Assembly: GCA_964605655.1 (NCBI GenBank)
Contig: CAZSDK010000006.1
Coordinates: 1 to 64,000, forward strand
Length of the DNA: 64,000 bases
Origin: JAKLIX01 sp964605655
Lineage (GTDB): Bacteria; Bacteroidota; Bacteroidia; Bacteroidales; CAIXZF01
Direction: 5' to 3'
A program made the position numbers and the translations under genes. Within the stretch, counting starts at the first letter, position 1, and every line of letters starts with the position of its first letter. This document shows, piece after piece, positions 1-9,400 of the stretch. The notes under the pieces are model-generated. The model did not search any database. It worked only from the letters and a program-made list of their open reading frames with translations, and was not told the DNA's origin.

Positions 1-89
1 TCAAAGTTATTTAGTTTTATTGATTTACTTTGACACACTTTATTGAACATCCTCTAACAATAAACAATCCACCGTGGAATTTGCTCAAA

Positions 90-122
90 TTGTGCATCAT
101 ATCGATAAATTATATAGCTTTG
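90..122 (+). promoter_or_regulatory. Bacteroidota-type promoter of glnA
   Basis: TAGCTTTG at 115-122 matches the Bacteroidota -7 consensus TAnnTTTG. A TTG at 90-92 lies 22 nt upstream, close to the usual -33 spacing. The glutamine synthetase ATG follows about 40 nt later. Confidence 0.6.
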
Positions 123-162
123 TTGTCCCATTTTTAAAACACTACAATCACAATTCGTAACC

Positions 163-1665
163 ATGGACACCACATTAGAGATGAACGCCAATCCTCTGGT
201 CCAGTATCTGAACAAGCACCCCGAGGACTTCACCAAAGCAGACCTTATCAAGTACATACAAGGCCACAACATCGAGATGGTCAATTTCCGTTATATCGCT
301 GGTGACGGTCGTTTAAAGACATTGAATTTTGTAATCAACAACAAGCAATATCTTGATAGCCTCCTAACCACGGGGGAAAGGGTCGACGGTTCGAGCCTTT
401 TCACTCACATAGAGACGGGTGCCAGTGACCTGTATGTCATCCCAAGGTACAAGACTGCATTTGTCAATCCTTTCAGTGAGATTCCCACGCTTGATATCTT
501 ATGTTCTTTTTACAATAAAGATGGCGAACCCATGCCCGGAGCCCCGGATTTTGTGCTGAGAAAGGCCCATGAAGTATTGAAGCAGCAGACGGGTTATTCC
601 TTTGAGGTGATGGGTGAGCTGGAGTATTACGTCATCAGCGACAAAAGCGAGTACTACCCGGCTACAGACCAGAAGGGCTACCATGAGTCGATACCCTTTA
701 CCAAGTGGGAGCAGCTCAGGACGGCTGCCATGAGGGCCATTGCCCAAACCGGTGGGAACATCAAGTACGGGCATTCAGAGGTCGGGAATTTCGGGTTTCA
801 TGATCTGGAATATGAACAGAATGAGATAGAGTTCAACCCGGTAAAACTGGAAGATGCCGCCGACCAGCTCATCATCGCCAAATGGATACTGCGTACCCTG
901 GCTTACCAATATGGGGTTACCCTCACTTTTGCACCCAAGATCACGGCCGGTAAAGCCGGAAGCGGACTTCATATCCACACCCGTATTATGAAAGACGGGA
1001 AGAACATGATGTCGCAGGACGGAAAACTCACCGATATAGCCAAGAAGACCATCGCCGGCTACCTGGCTTTGGCTCCCTCCCTCACCGCCTTCGGAAATAC
1101 CAACCCCACCTCCTATTTCAGGCTGGTCCCGCACCAGGAAGCTCCCACCAATATCTGCTGGGGCGACCGGAACCGTTCGGTGCTGGTCAGGGTGCCTCTC
1201 GGCTGGTCGATGCGTAACAGCATGATCCATCATGCCAACCCGAACGAACCGGATGCCACTCTTGACTTCACAAACAAACAAACGGTGGAGTTTCGTTGTC
1301 CCGACGGTTCAGCCGATATCTATCTCCTCCTGGCAGGGTTGACCGTGGCAGCCCGTTTCGGGAATACCATGGACAAAGCAGTTGAGTACGCTGACAAGAG
1401 ATATGTGGATGTTAATATCTTCGATAAAAAGCACCAGGACAAGTGCTCAGAACTTTCACAGCTTCCTTCCTCCTGTTTCGACTCTGCCGATTTCCTGAAA
1501 CAACAAAGAGATATCTATGAAGCCTATGGCGTCTTTCCTCATGCCATGATCGATGATATTATCCGCAAGCTTAAGAATTTCGAAGACAAAGACCTTATCC
1601 AGCGCATCGATAACAATAAAGACGAGATCCTCAAGCTGGTCAACCAGTACTTCCATTGTGGTTGA
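163..1665 (+). CDS. glnA: glutamine synthetase (GSI-like)
   Basis: Cytoplasmic enzyme that makes glutamine from glutamate, ammonia and ATP, the entry point of ammonium assimilation. The 500-residue length fits the GSI fold, not the ~730-residue GSIII also common in Bacteroidota. Visible family motifs are the metal-binding GELEYYV (about 151-157), NEIEF (about 220), the ATP/metal loop GSGLHIHT (266-273) and the NRSVLVRVP region (about 336). I see no NLYDLPPEE-like C-terminal adenylylation site, so GlnE-type control is unlikely. ATG 163 is used; an in-frame ATG at 181 is an alternative, and neither has a strong Shine-Dalgarno. The gene is monocistronic, behind its own -7 box. A palindrome directly follows the stop. 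Confidence 0.95.
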   Translation: MDTTLEMNANPLVQYLNKHPEDFTKADLIKYIQGHNIEMVNFRYIAGDGRLKTLNFVINNKQYLDSLLTTGERVDGSSLFTHIETGASDLYVIPRYKTAFVNPFSEIPTLDILCSFYNKDGEPMPGAPDFVLRKAHEVLKQQTGYSFEVMGELEYYVISDKSEYYPATDQKGYHESIPFTKWEQLRTAAMRAIAQTGGNIKYGHSEVGNFGFHDLEYEQNEIEFNPVKLEDAADQLIIAKWILRTLAYQYGVTLTFAPKITAGKAGSGLHIHTRIMKDGKNMMSQDGKLTDIAKKTIAGYLALAPSLTAFGNTNPTSYFRLVPHQEAPTNICWGDRNRSVLVRVPLGWSMRNSMIHHANPNEPDATLDFTNKQTVEFRCPDGSADIYLLLAGLTVAARFGNTMDKAVEYADKRYVDVNIFDKKHQDKCSELSQLPSSCFDSADFLKQQRDIYEAYGVFPHAMIDDIIRKLKNFEDKDLIQRIDNNKDEILKLVNQYFHCG

Positions 1666-1682
1666 TATGTCATTTTGACATA
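1666..1682 (+). terminator. palindrome directly after glnA stop
   Basis: TATGTCA-TTT-TGACATA is a perfect 7-bp inverted repeat beginning at the base after the glnA stop codon. It is followed by a T-rich stretch (ATTTTCTTTC) but no clean T-run. It may be a weak terminator or mRNA-stabilising hairpin; a protein-binding operator is the alternative. Confidence 0.4.
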
Positions 1683-1807
1683 CATGATTTTCTTTCAGTC
1701 TGCCATATTGGCTGATAATCAATTCGATTTTCTCCTGGAACAGAATTTGACTTGGTGGGGTCGTTCTAAACCGTAATTAATAACTAAAAATTTAGGAGGA
1801 AATAACA

Positions 1808-2233
1808 ATGACATTAGTAAAATGGTATGACAGACCCGCTATGAATGAATGGTTTGACCCGTTCTTTGTGAATGACCACTTTTTAGCAGGCAAAGGCCAG
1901 TGCGGATGCCAGCCGGCCACCAACATTTATGAGACCGAGGAGTCTTTTGTGGTGGAACTTGCCGTTCCCGGGATGCAGAAAGAAGATTTTGCCATCCAGC
2001 TTGAAAAAGACACGCTGACGGTCTCCACAGAAAAGGAAGAAATGGAAAATGACGGCATGAAGTACACCCGCAGGGAGTTTAAGACCGCTTCTTTCAAGAG
2101 GTCGTTCATCCTTCCGAAGACCGTGGATGTGGAGAAGATTGACGCCGTTTACGAGCAGGGGATCCTGAGGGTGCATCTGCCGAAGAAAGAAGAAGCCAAA
2201 GTAAGCCTGAGCCGTCAGATCAGCATCAACTAA
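1808..2233 (+). CDS. small heat shock protein, Hsp20/alpha-crystallin family
   Basis: ATP-independent chaperone that holds unfolding proteins in the cytoplasm. At 141 residues it has the usual bacterial Hsp20 size. The alpha-crystallin domain spans about 37-130, with the NIYETEESFVVELAVPGM strand region at its start and the diagnostic GILRVHLPK motif near the end. The C-terminal tail ends in RQISIN, an I-x-I-like oligomerisation motif. A strong Shine-Dalgarno AGGAGGA lies at 1794-1800, unusual here because most genes in the window lack one. No CIRCE element is visible upstream. It is convergent with nadD, with one base between the stops. Confidence 0.93.
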   Translation: MTLVKWYDRPAMNEWFDPFFVNDHFLAGKGQCGCQPATNIYETEESFVVELAVPGMQKEDFAIQLEKDTLTVSTEKEEMENDGMKYTRREFKTASFKRSFILPKTVDVEKIDAVYEQGILRVHLPKKEEAKVSLSRQISIN

Positions 2234-2234
2234 G

Positions 2235-2852
2235 CTACTTCTCGTAGAAGTGCATATCGAGGATGTGCTGGTACACCTTATCGGGTAAGAGGTACCTCAC
2301 ATCCTTTTTATTTTTTATTGCTTCCCGGATGAAGGTGGAAGAGATATCGATCATGGGGGCCTCCCACCGGATCACCGATGGATGGTTAAGGTATTGGCCC
2401 TGGTCACCCTTGGGCCGGGGATACACGAAAAGCCTGTAATACTCCAGAATTTGTTCGTAGTTTTTCCATTTGTTGAAGGAGGGAAGCTGGTCCGATCCTA
2501 CCAACAACACAAATTGTCGATTGGGGTACTTCTCATTAAGGAAAGTGAGGGTATCGATGGTAAAAGAAGGTTTGGGCATCTTGAACTCCATGTCGCTGGC
2601 CAGGAAATGCGGATTATCCTCAATGGCCAGGTTGACCATATAATATCTGTGGTGGTCGGCCAGGAGGCTCTCCTTTTGTTTAAAAGGATTCTGAGGGGAG
2701 ATGACGAACCAGACCTCGCTGAGCCCTGCAAAGGATAGCATATAGTTGGCAAGGATCAGGTGACCGGTGTGTATGGGGTTGAACGATCCGAAAAACAACC
2801 CGGTGGTCTTTGATTCAGTCTTTGCGGCTTCTTTTGCTGTCTTACCGATCAT
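2235..2852 (-). CDS. nadD: nicotinate-nucleotide adenylyltransferase
   Basis: Transfers AMP from ATP to nicotinate mononucleotide in NAD biosynthesis. The nucleotidyltransferase signature GSFNPIHTGH (22-31) and the ISSTFIR motif (about 170-176) are both present; 205 residues is typical. The first 17 residues (MIGKTAKEAAK...) precede the conserved fold. With this start the gene overlaps the end of gmk by 11 nt, which suggests translational coupling. It is last in the yicC-gmk-nadD operon. Confidence 0.94.
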   Translation of the reverse strand: MIGKTAKEAAKTESKTTGLFFGSFNPIHTGHLILANYMLSFAGLSEVWFVISPQNPFKQKESLLADHHRYYMVNLAIEDNPHFLASDMEFKMPKPSFTIDTLTFLNEKYPNRQFVLLVGSDQLPSFNKWKNYEQILEYYRLFVYPRPKGDQGQYLNHPSVIRWEAPMIDISSTFIREAIKNKKDVRYLLPDKVYQHILDMHFYEK

Positions 2853-3420
2853 CTTCCAGGAATTTTTTTACCAGTTGATATATGGTATATTTTGCGGTCT
2901 TCAGGTCATCGTTGATGATGACATGATCGAAAAAACGCTGAAAGGTCATTTCTTCGGCGGCTTTATCGAGTCTTTTCTTCAGGCTCTCCATGGTATCGGT
3001 GGAGCGGTTTTTCAGCCTGGAAGCAAGCACTTCCATGGAGGGGGGACTAATAAAGATGGCCAGGGCAAGGGGGCCGAATATCTTTTTCAGGTTGACCCCT
3101 CCTTTGACGTCCACATCATAAATGACCCTGTTCCCTTTTTGCCAGATTCTTTCCAGTTCTGACCGCAGTGTACCATAGAAAGAGTCGGTGTATACCTCCT
3201 CCCATTCGATGAAATCTCCCTTTTGTATCCTTTCTTTGAACTCCGGGACGCTGAGAAAGTAGTAATCCCTGCCGTCTACCTCCAGCTGCCGTTTGGGCCG
3301 TGAACAAGCCGACACCGAAAATTCCAGGTCCAGGCCGGATTGAAGCAGGTAGTGTACCAGGGTGGTCTTACCAGCTCCGGATGGAGCAGAAACGATGACC
3401 GATTTTTTCATTTTCTCCAT
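2842..3420 (-). CDS. gmk: guanylate kinase
   Basis: Phosphorylates GMP/dGMP to the diphosphate using ATP. From the ATG at 3420 the product is 192 residues, a normal Gmk length. The P-loop SAPSGAGKTT is at 11-20, followed by the GMP-binding SRPKRQLEVDGRDYYFLS segment. The open frame runs further upstream to 3495, but those extra residues are low-complexity and overlap yicC. The ATG at 3411 is a second candidate start. Middle gene of the operon; its end overlaps nadD. Confidence 0.94.
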   Translation of the reverse strand: MEKMKKSVIVSAPSGAGKTTLVHYLLQSGLDLEFSVSACSRPKRQLEVDGRDYYFLSVPEFKERIQKGDFIEWEEVYTDSFYGTLRSELERIWQKGNRVIYDVDVKGGVNLKKIFGPLALAIFISPPSMEVLASRLKNRSTDTMESLKKRLDKAAEEMTFQRFFDHVIINDDLKTAKYTIYQLVKKFLEDDR

Positions 3421-3451
3421 GGTTCCCGGATGAATGTTCTGAGGGCTGTCA

Positions 3452-4321
3452 CTATAAAATGTTCCCCAGCTGCTCCTTGATCTTCTCCAGCTCATCTTTC
3501 ATGAGCACCACCACCCTTTGTATCTCTCCGTCATAGGCCTTTGATCCCAGGGTGTTGATTTCTCTGCCTATTTCCTGTGAGATAAAGCCCAGCTTCCGGC
3601 CCTGTGACTGCTCTGTGGTCATGGTCATCATAAAGAAATCTAGGTGTTTGACCAGCCTTACTTTTTCTTCGGTAAAATCGTACTTCTCCAGGTAGTAAAT
3701 CATCTCCTGTTCGAAGCGGTCCCTGTCGATGGTGGCCTGTAACTCTTCCAGTCCTTTTTGGAGTTTGCTTCTGCGCTGCTGGATCCTGTTTCTTTCCAAG
3801 GCTTCGACCTCCAGCAGCTGTGAACGTATATTGCTTATTCTTAAAGAGATATCATCTTCCAGTATTTTTCCTTCCTCAACACGAAACTGGTCGGCTGCCT
3901 GAAGTGCTTCCGACAGTAGGTTGACCAACTCTGTCCAGATCGATTCGTCTGGCTCCTCCAGGGAGGGTTTCATGATCTCCGGGTTGCGGGCCAGGAGCGA
4001 TACATAATCAACGAAGCTGGTCTGGCCTGCAAGTGCGGCAAGCTTTTTCAGCTCTTGCAGATAGGAGGCTGCCACGCTCAGGTTGGCAAGGGCACTGCCC
4101 GTCTCATTACCCCTGTCGAGGGACAGGATCACATCAATTTTCCCTCTTTCGAGCTTATCGGTTACCATCGACCTGACCACCATCTCTTTGTCGCGGTATG
4201 CCCAGGGCAGCCTGAGGGAGATATCCGGGCCTTTGCTGTTCAAACAACGGATCTCAGCCTCTATCTTCAAATTTTCACGACTCAGGGAGGCTTTGCCATA
4301 AGCCGTCATCGACCGGATCAT
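3452..4321 (-). CDS. yicC: YicC/YloC family endoribonuclease
   Basis: The N-terminus MIRSMTAYGKA is the conserved YicC family start, so ATG 4321 is chosen over the longer frame to 4369, giving 289 residues. The C-terminal half has the family's conserved EEKVRLVKHLDFF and GRKLGFISQEIGREINTLGSKA segments. YicC proteins are stress-linked endoribonucleases; the E. coli protein acts in small-RNA turnover. It leads the yicC-gmk-nadD operon. YicC next to Gmk is a widespread bacterial arrangement, which supports both calls. Confidence 0.93.
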   Translation of the reverse strand: MIRSMTAYGKASLSRENLKIEAEIRCLNSKGPDISLRLPWAYRDKEMVVRSMVTDKLERGKIDVILSLDRGNETGSALANLSVAASYLQELKKLAALAGQTSFVDYVSLLARNPEIMKPSLEEPDESIWTELVNLLSEALQAADQFRVEEGKILEDDISLRISNIRSQLLEVEALERNRIQQRRSKLQKGLEELQATIDRDRFEQEMIYYLEKYDFTEEKVRLVKHLDFFMMTMTTEQSQGRKLGFISQEIGREINTLGSKAYDGEIQRVVVLMKDELEKIKEQLGNIL

Positions 4322-4335
4322 CCTGCTTTTTTTTT

Positions 4336-4343
4336 CAAAGATA
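4336..4343 (-). promoter_or_regulatory. -7 promoter box of yicC-gmk-nadD
   Basis: CAAAGATA on the plus strand reads TATCTTTG on the minus strand, matching TAnnTTTG, 15 nt before the yicC ATG. A TTTG (minus strand, 4367-4370) lies 23 nt upstream as a possible -33 element. Confidence 0.6.
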
Positions 4344-4359
4344 GGAAGCAATAGCCAGT

Positions 4360-5514
4360 ATGCTTTCAAATGAAGTGATTTTTACCTATATTTGTTTCAT
4401 CATTTCCCTTACAACACGATTTCCGGTGGTAAACGAAGCAGAGGCTCAGACCGGGCCTGAATACAGGGTATATGATGACCCGATGGACTTTTATTCGGCG
4501 ATGTTGAAAGACATCGACCAGGCATCGAATTATATCTATCTCGAGACTTACCGTATCGGGAACGACAGCATTGGAAAGAAGTTCAGGGATGCGCTGACAC
4601 GCAAGGTGAAGGAAGGGGTAGAGGTGAAGATTATGATCGATTCCTGGGGCTCGCAGGTTTCTTCACAATTCTTCTCTGACCTGATACGCAACGGCGGGGA
4701 GGTGAGGTTCTTTAAAAAAATCATCTTCACCTTTGATTTCTTTACCAAAAACCATAGGAGAAACCACAGGAAGATGATGGTGATCGACGATGACATCACC
4801 TATATAGGTTCTGCCAATATCACCGGATATTCACTGAACTGGAGGGAGATGGTGATCCGTATGACCGGGGGCATCACCATTCCTTTTAGGAAAACGTTCT
4901 TCGACAGCTGGAAGATTTACAACAAATACATCTTTAATAAACTCTCGTATAAGAAAACCATTTATTATCAGGGATTTGATATAGTCCAGGACATTCCTTC
5001 CATCTATCGCCAGATGATCAAGAAGAAGTACGAACTTTTGGTCAGGCTGTCGGAAAAGGAAGTGATCATTGAAACACCGTATTTCGTTCCGGGTTTTATC
5101 CTGCGTAAGGAGCTTATGGAGGCGGCAAAGCGGGGTGTCAATGTGAACATCATTGTACCCATCCATTCTGATGTCAATTCGGTTGATATTCTCAGGAGCA
5201 AGTACCTGGGTGCTTTGTACAAGGCGGGTGTCAAGATTTTCTTCTATACCAGGGATAACCTTCACGCCAAATGCATGGTGGTTGACAATGAGATCTTCTC
5301 CATCGGATCGGCCAATGTGGATTACCGGAGCTTCCGGTATATGCATGAGATAGCTCTTTTCGGGACAGAACCCGAGATCATCCGTCAGGTCAACCGTCAT
5401 CTTTCGGGCACCCTGGCCAACTGTGTGGAGTTTTCCTATGAGAAATGGTTGCGCAGACCCCGGATTGAAAGGTTTTTTGCCTGGCTGCTGGTTCCTTTCA
5501 GGCACTTATTTTAG
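4360..5514 (+). CDS. phospholipase D-like / cardiolipin synthase-like protein
   Basis: Has two HKD phospholipase D motifs: HRKMMVID at 136-143 and HAKCMVVD at about 302-309, each followed by the usual GSAN. This predicts phosphatidyl transfer, such as cardiolipin synthesis. At 384 residues it lacks the two N-terminal membrane helices of ClsA and looks more like ClsB. The start is uncertain. From ATG 4360 it begins with a hydrophobic stretch (VIFTYICFIISL), but a -7 box at 4387-4394 lies within this segment. GTG 4426, just before VNEAEAQTGPEYRVYDDP, is therefore plausible and would give a soluble protein. Divergent from yicC; its end overlaps the convergent EamA gene by 9 nt. Confidence 0.88.
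   Translation: MLSNEVIFTYICFIISLTTRFPVVNEAEAQTGPEYRVYDDPMDFYSAMLKDIDQASNYIYLETYRIGNDSIGKKFRDALTRKVKEGVEVKIMIDSWGSQVSSQFFSDLIRNGGEVRFFKKIIFTFDFFTKNHRRNHRKMMVIDDDITYIGSANITGYSLNWREMVIRMTGGITIPFRKTFFDSWKIYNKYIFNKLSYKKTIYYQGFDIVQDIPSIYRQMIKKKYELLVRLSEKEVIIETPYFVPGFILRKELMEAAKRGVNVNIIVPIHSDVNSVDILRSKYLGALYKAGVKIFFYTRDNLHAKCMVVDNEIFSIGSANVDYRSFRYMHEIALFGTEPEIIRQVNRHLSGTLANCVEFSYEKWLRRPRIERFFAWLLVPFRHLF
4387..4394 (+). promoter_or_regulatory. -7 promoter box inside the 5' end of the cls-like frame
   Basis: TATATTTG matches TAnnTTTG. It lies downstream of the first ATG (4360) of the phospholipase D frame. If it is the active promoter, translation must begin later, for example at GTG 4426. Confidence 0.5.
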
Positions 5515-6429
5515 ACGGTACCTTATCCTCTTATTGACCAGGTATATGCCGGCAAAAATGATCAGCGTGGCTACCACTTTTATCACCGTCAGTTTCTCTT
5601 TTCCGAGAAGGGTTCCATGTATGCTGGCCAGTATCGGTTGCAAATAAGAGTAAAATCCCACGACGGAGGGACTCAGCTTTTTGAGTGACATGGTCACCAG
5701 CAGGTAAGCGAGGAAGGTGGTGGCTACGACCACGAAAATAAATCCGATCCAGATCTCCTGGCCCAGGGTTTGCCAGGCGACTCTCGTTGCCGGGGTGACG
5801 GTGTATGGTATCACCATCAATGCTCCGAATAGAAAAGCCCATTTCATTACGGTCACTGGATGATAGCGGCTCATGACCGGTTTGATCAGGACCAGGTAGA
5901 GTGCGTAACAGGTCATGTTAGCGATCACGAAAAGGTTACCCTGGAAGGTATCGGAAGAAAAGTCAAGATGTTTTCCATTGAGAATGATGAGCAGGGCTCC
6001 CAATGCTCCGAGCATGATCCCGGAAAAGCGGGTCCAGGTGATTCTCTCGCGAATGATCCAGTAAGCAAAGAAGAGTATGAGTATAGGAGTAAGGGTGTGA
6101 AGGATAGCTACTTCGACCGGGTCGGACCATTTTAGTCCGATAAAAAAGAAATACTGGTTGAGAACGACGCCGAGCAGGCTGCAGATGGCGATCCTGATGA
6201 GGTCCTGCCATGGTACTTTTTCGTAAGGCAGCCAGAGAGAGGCCAGCCAAAATAATGAGGTAGCCGTCACTACCCGGTAAAACACCAGCTGTTCCGGGTT
6301 GAAATATACCGGCATCAGACCCTTGGCAATCCAGTAGTTCGCCCCGAAGATCAGGGTGGCTGCTGTCATGGTAACATGAGCCCTGGCATTCGGAGTGGAA
6401 GGTCTTACAAATACTGTCGGAAACCGCAT
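5506..6429 (-). CDS. EamA/DMT-family transporter
   Basis: Inner-membrane protein of 307 residues with about ten hydrophobic segments arranged as two EamA repeats. The first starts near TMTAATLIFGANYWIAKGL and the second near FQGNLFVIANMTCYALYLV. Drug/metabolite transporters export amino acids, metabolites or drugs; the substrate cannot be told here. It is co-directional with the large T9SS cargo gene upstream (28-nt gap), so read-through is possible though a functional link is not evident. Confidence 0.9.
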   Translation of the reverse strand: MRFPTVFVRPSTPNARAHVTMTAATLIFGANYWIAKGLMPVYFNPEQLVFYRVVTATSLFWLASLWLPYEKVPWQDLIRIAICSLLGVVLNQYFFFIGLKWSDPVEVAILHTLTPILILFFAYWIIRERITWTRFSGIMLGALGALLIILNGKHLDFSSDTFQGNLFVIANMTCYALYLVLIKPVMSRYHPVTVMKWAFLFGALMVIPYTVTPATRVAWQTLGQEIWIGFIFVVVATTFLAYLLVTMSLKKLSPSVVGFYSYLQPILASIHGTLLGKEKLTVIKVVATLIIFAGIYLVNKRIRYRLK

Positions 6430-6457
6430 GAACCGATGATGGATTGCTTCACTAAGG

Positions 6458-9400
6458 CTAATGGGCAGGGTTCACCACCATTTTCCTGATCAGCCGTTTA
6501 TCGTCAAAGGTAAGCCCATAAAGATAAACTCCGGGGGCCAGTCCGTTGACAGGGATGATCACCTGGTTTCTTCCTTCCATGCCGGTCTCTTCTTTCATCC
6601 AGATAACCTGACCCAGTGCATTGCTCACGATGAAGGTCACTTTTCCCGGCCGGGGAAGGATGTAATGCACCAGGGTCTGTTCAGAGGCAGGGTTGGGGAC
6701 ATTCTGACCTAAGTAAAGCCCACTTCCCGGAAACTCCTCCATCCCGGCATAATGAGATTCCAATCTCCTGCAAAGGGTATCGTTATCGTGATAACCATCG
6801 TCGATATGGTCGGAGTAAACACATAAATAATAATACCCGAGGAAATCGAAGAGGTATTTGGTCTGAAAAGTGTAGTTGACGCTTTGTCCTGTTTGCAGAG
6901 GCACACTGCTTTGCCAGGTCTCGCTCACCACGGTCTGGTTGCTCTGCACGGTAAAGGTGAGTGGCACCTCTGTCACTGCCGACAGGCCCAGGTTCATCAG
7001 GGTGACCTCCACCATCACAGAATCCTGGAACGGGGTCTGTGATACCGGTTGAATGATGTCAACAATTTTAAAATCGAACTCGGGAGGCCCTACAGTGATG
7101 AATTTACAAGTTGTATCGTTGTACAAATAAGTGTCAAAATTTACATCCGTAAACGCACAGAGGGTATAATCACTCATGGGTGAAGGGATGGGATTAAAGG
7201 TAAACACCGCGGTTGAATCAGGATACAAAGGACCCGGGAAGGTACCGTTGCCTGCGGTAATCCCATTAATCTTGTATTTTACCGGAATGTTAGTAAGAGT
7301 ATCCCAGCCAAAGTTCTTTATCTCGGCTTTGACCACCAGGCTGTTCCCATAGTTGGTTATAGCAGAAGGCTGAGGAATGCTGATCACCCCGGCATCATAC
7401 TGCAGTCTGGGGTAGGTAAGCTCAAAGTCATCGACCGCCCAGCCATCCTTGGTCACGTTGTTGTTGGAAGCAGGATTAAAGGTAAACCGGAACTGGGTTG
7501 GTACGGCAAAGTCGAGAATGGACTTCAAATCAAAACTCGACATCCGGAAGGAGGTATCCTGCCTGATCCAGCCATTAGCTGTATTGTACCAGTTCGTACC
7601 AGCAGGACTCCCCAGGGCACCCAGTTTTTTCCAAATACCATTGACAGCAAGGTATTCAACCCTGGCCCAATCATTCTGGTCGTTATGGACCCAGTGATAG
7701 AATCTCAGGGTATCCATCCCGATGACAGAAAAATCAAATTTAGGTGACAGCAGATATTGCATGGGGGCATGAGGATAGATGCCGTCGAGGTTCGTCTTCC
7801 AGCAATACGGCGGGGAATAAGCCGAGTTGATGGTGTTGGAAGTGGGGGTGCCCAATTCCCAAAGCTCGCCAACCGTAAACCATGGGTCAGTCAGGCTGTC
7901 GAAATGCGTCACATAGGGAGGAATACAGGTAGGAATACCGAAAAAGTCGAGCTGAGTCGTATCATTGTTAAAATCGGCATCCCCGGCCAGCCCGGTATAG
8001 GATTTGAAATGATAATCACCAACGGGTACATTCATGTCGACAGAAAAGGTAAAGATGGTCGAATCAGAAGGATTCAGCAGGCCGGTCCATGTCTCTGTAT
8101 GAGAAGGTTGATTGCCGGTCTTATAAGAAACGGGAACAGAGGTCACTGGGTACAAACCCCAGTTGTATATCCTGACGGTGACAGGTTGTTGAGTCCCAGC
8201 GTCATTATAACCTGTAGGCGAATAAATATGGTCAACCCCAACGTCGTAGTCATTGCACAGGGTAAGATTGAAGTTGTCGAGTGCGAATCCGTTTCCCGTT
8301 GTCGAACCGTCGGAGTTGAAAGCAAACCTGAACCTCATACTGTTCAACTGGTTCACATTGAAGAGCTTGAATGTGGCATTGAGCCATAACCCTGAGTTAC
8401 CGGTCCAGGCGCACTGGAAGGTGGAACTGATTGTGGTATCGTACCAGTTGACCCCATTCGGGTCGGAGACCATTCCCAGCATCATCCAGTGCAGTCCGTT
8501 GTCAGGACTGTAATCCAGCCGGACTCCATCCTTGCAGAACTGGGTCTCATATCGTATATAAAAGGAAAGAAGGGCGGAAGAAACTCCCGTAAAATCAAAT
8601 ATTTGTGTGGTGAGGTAACATTCTGCGCTGTCAGAATAAGGCAAATGGTTCAGGTCCACCGCCCAGACATTGGGCGGGGAGATGGCTGATCCGGGAAAAC
8701 CGCCTGCCTGAGGGGCTCCGAGAATCCAGTTGGAGTTAGAGGAGGAGGTAGGTATAAAATGATCTGCATGGTCAAAATCATCGTAATAAGGCAGCGTATC
8801 TACCGCGACTCCTTCAACCTGCCGGCAGACCATATCATTCATGGCATTGGAGTCGTTCTGCATCACCACCCATGCACAACACTGATGATAACCCACCGGC
8901 CAGGTGAGGGTATCAAGAGCTAAGTCAACTGAGTTATTTGCTGTCAGAACCCCGGTATACAACCTATGGAGGGGGGGCAGGTTATCGAGCTGAAAATATA
9001 CATCTGCCGAAGTGATGTCGAGGTAACCCCGGTTACACAGGGTGACCCTGGCCGAATCGTTCACTCCTTCGATATAGATGGGCGGCGGATATACGATTGC
9101 TGTGATGGAGGCATCGGTACCCATCTGGGGATTGATATTGACCACATAATCTTCGGTCTCTCCGTAAAGGTAAGTCCCGCAAGGGTATACGAGCATCGGG
9201 TGCGTGGTCTCCACCAGGACTACCCTCATGGTGGTGAGTCCGATATGTGCATTGAGGGGGACCATGATGCTACCTGTGAGAAGTGTATTATTTGAGGCTG
9301 TGGGTCCACTGGTGAATGCCGTCTCATTGGCCTCATCGAAATACCCATTATAATCCCAGTCAATAAATACTTTTACATAGCATTGGGTATGAGGACCGAT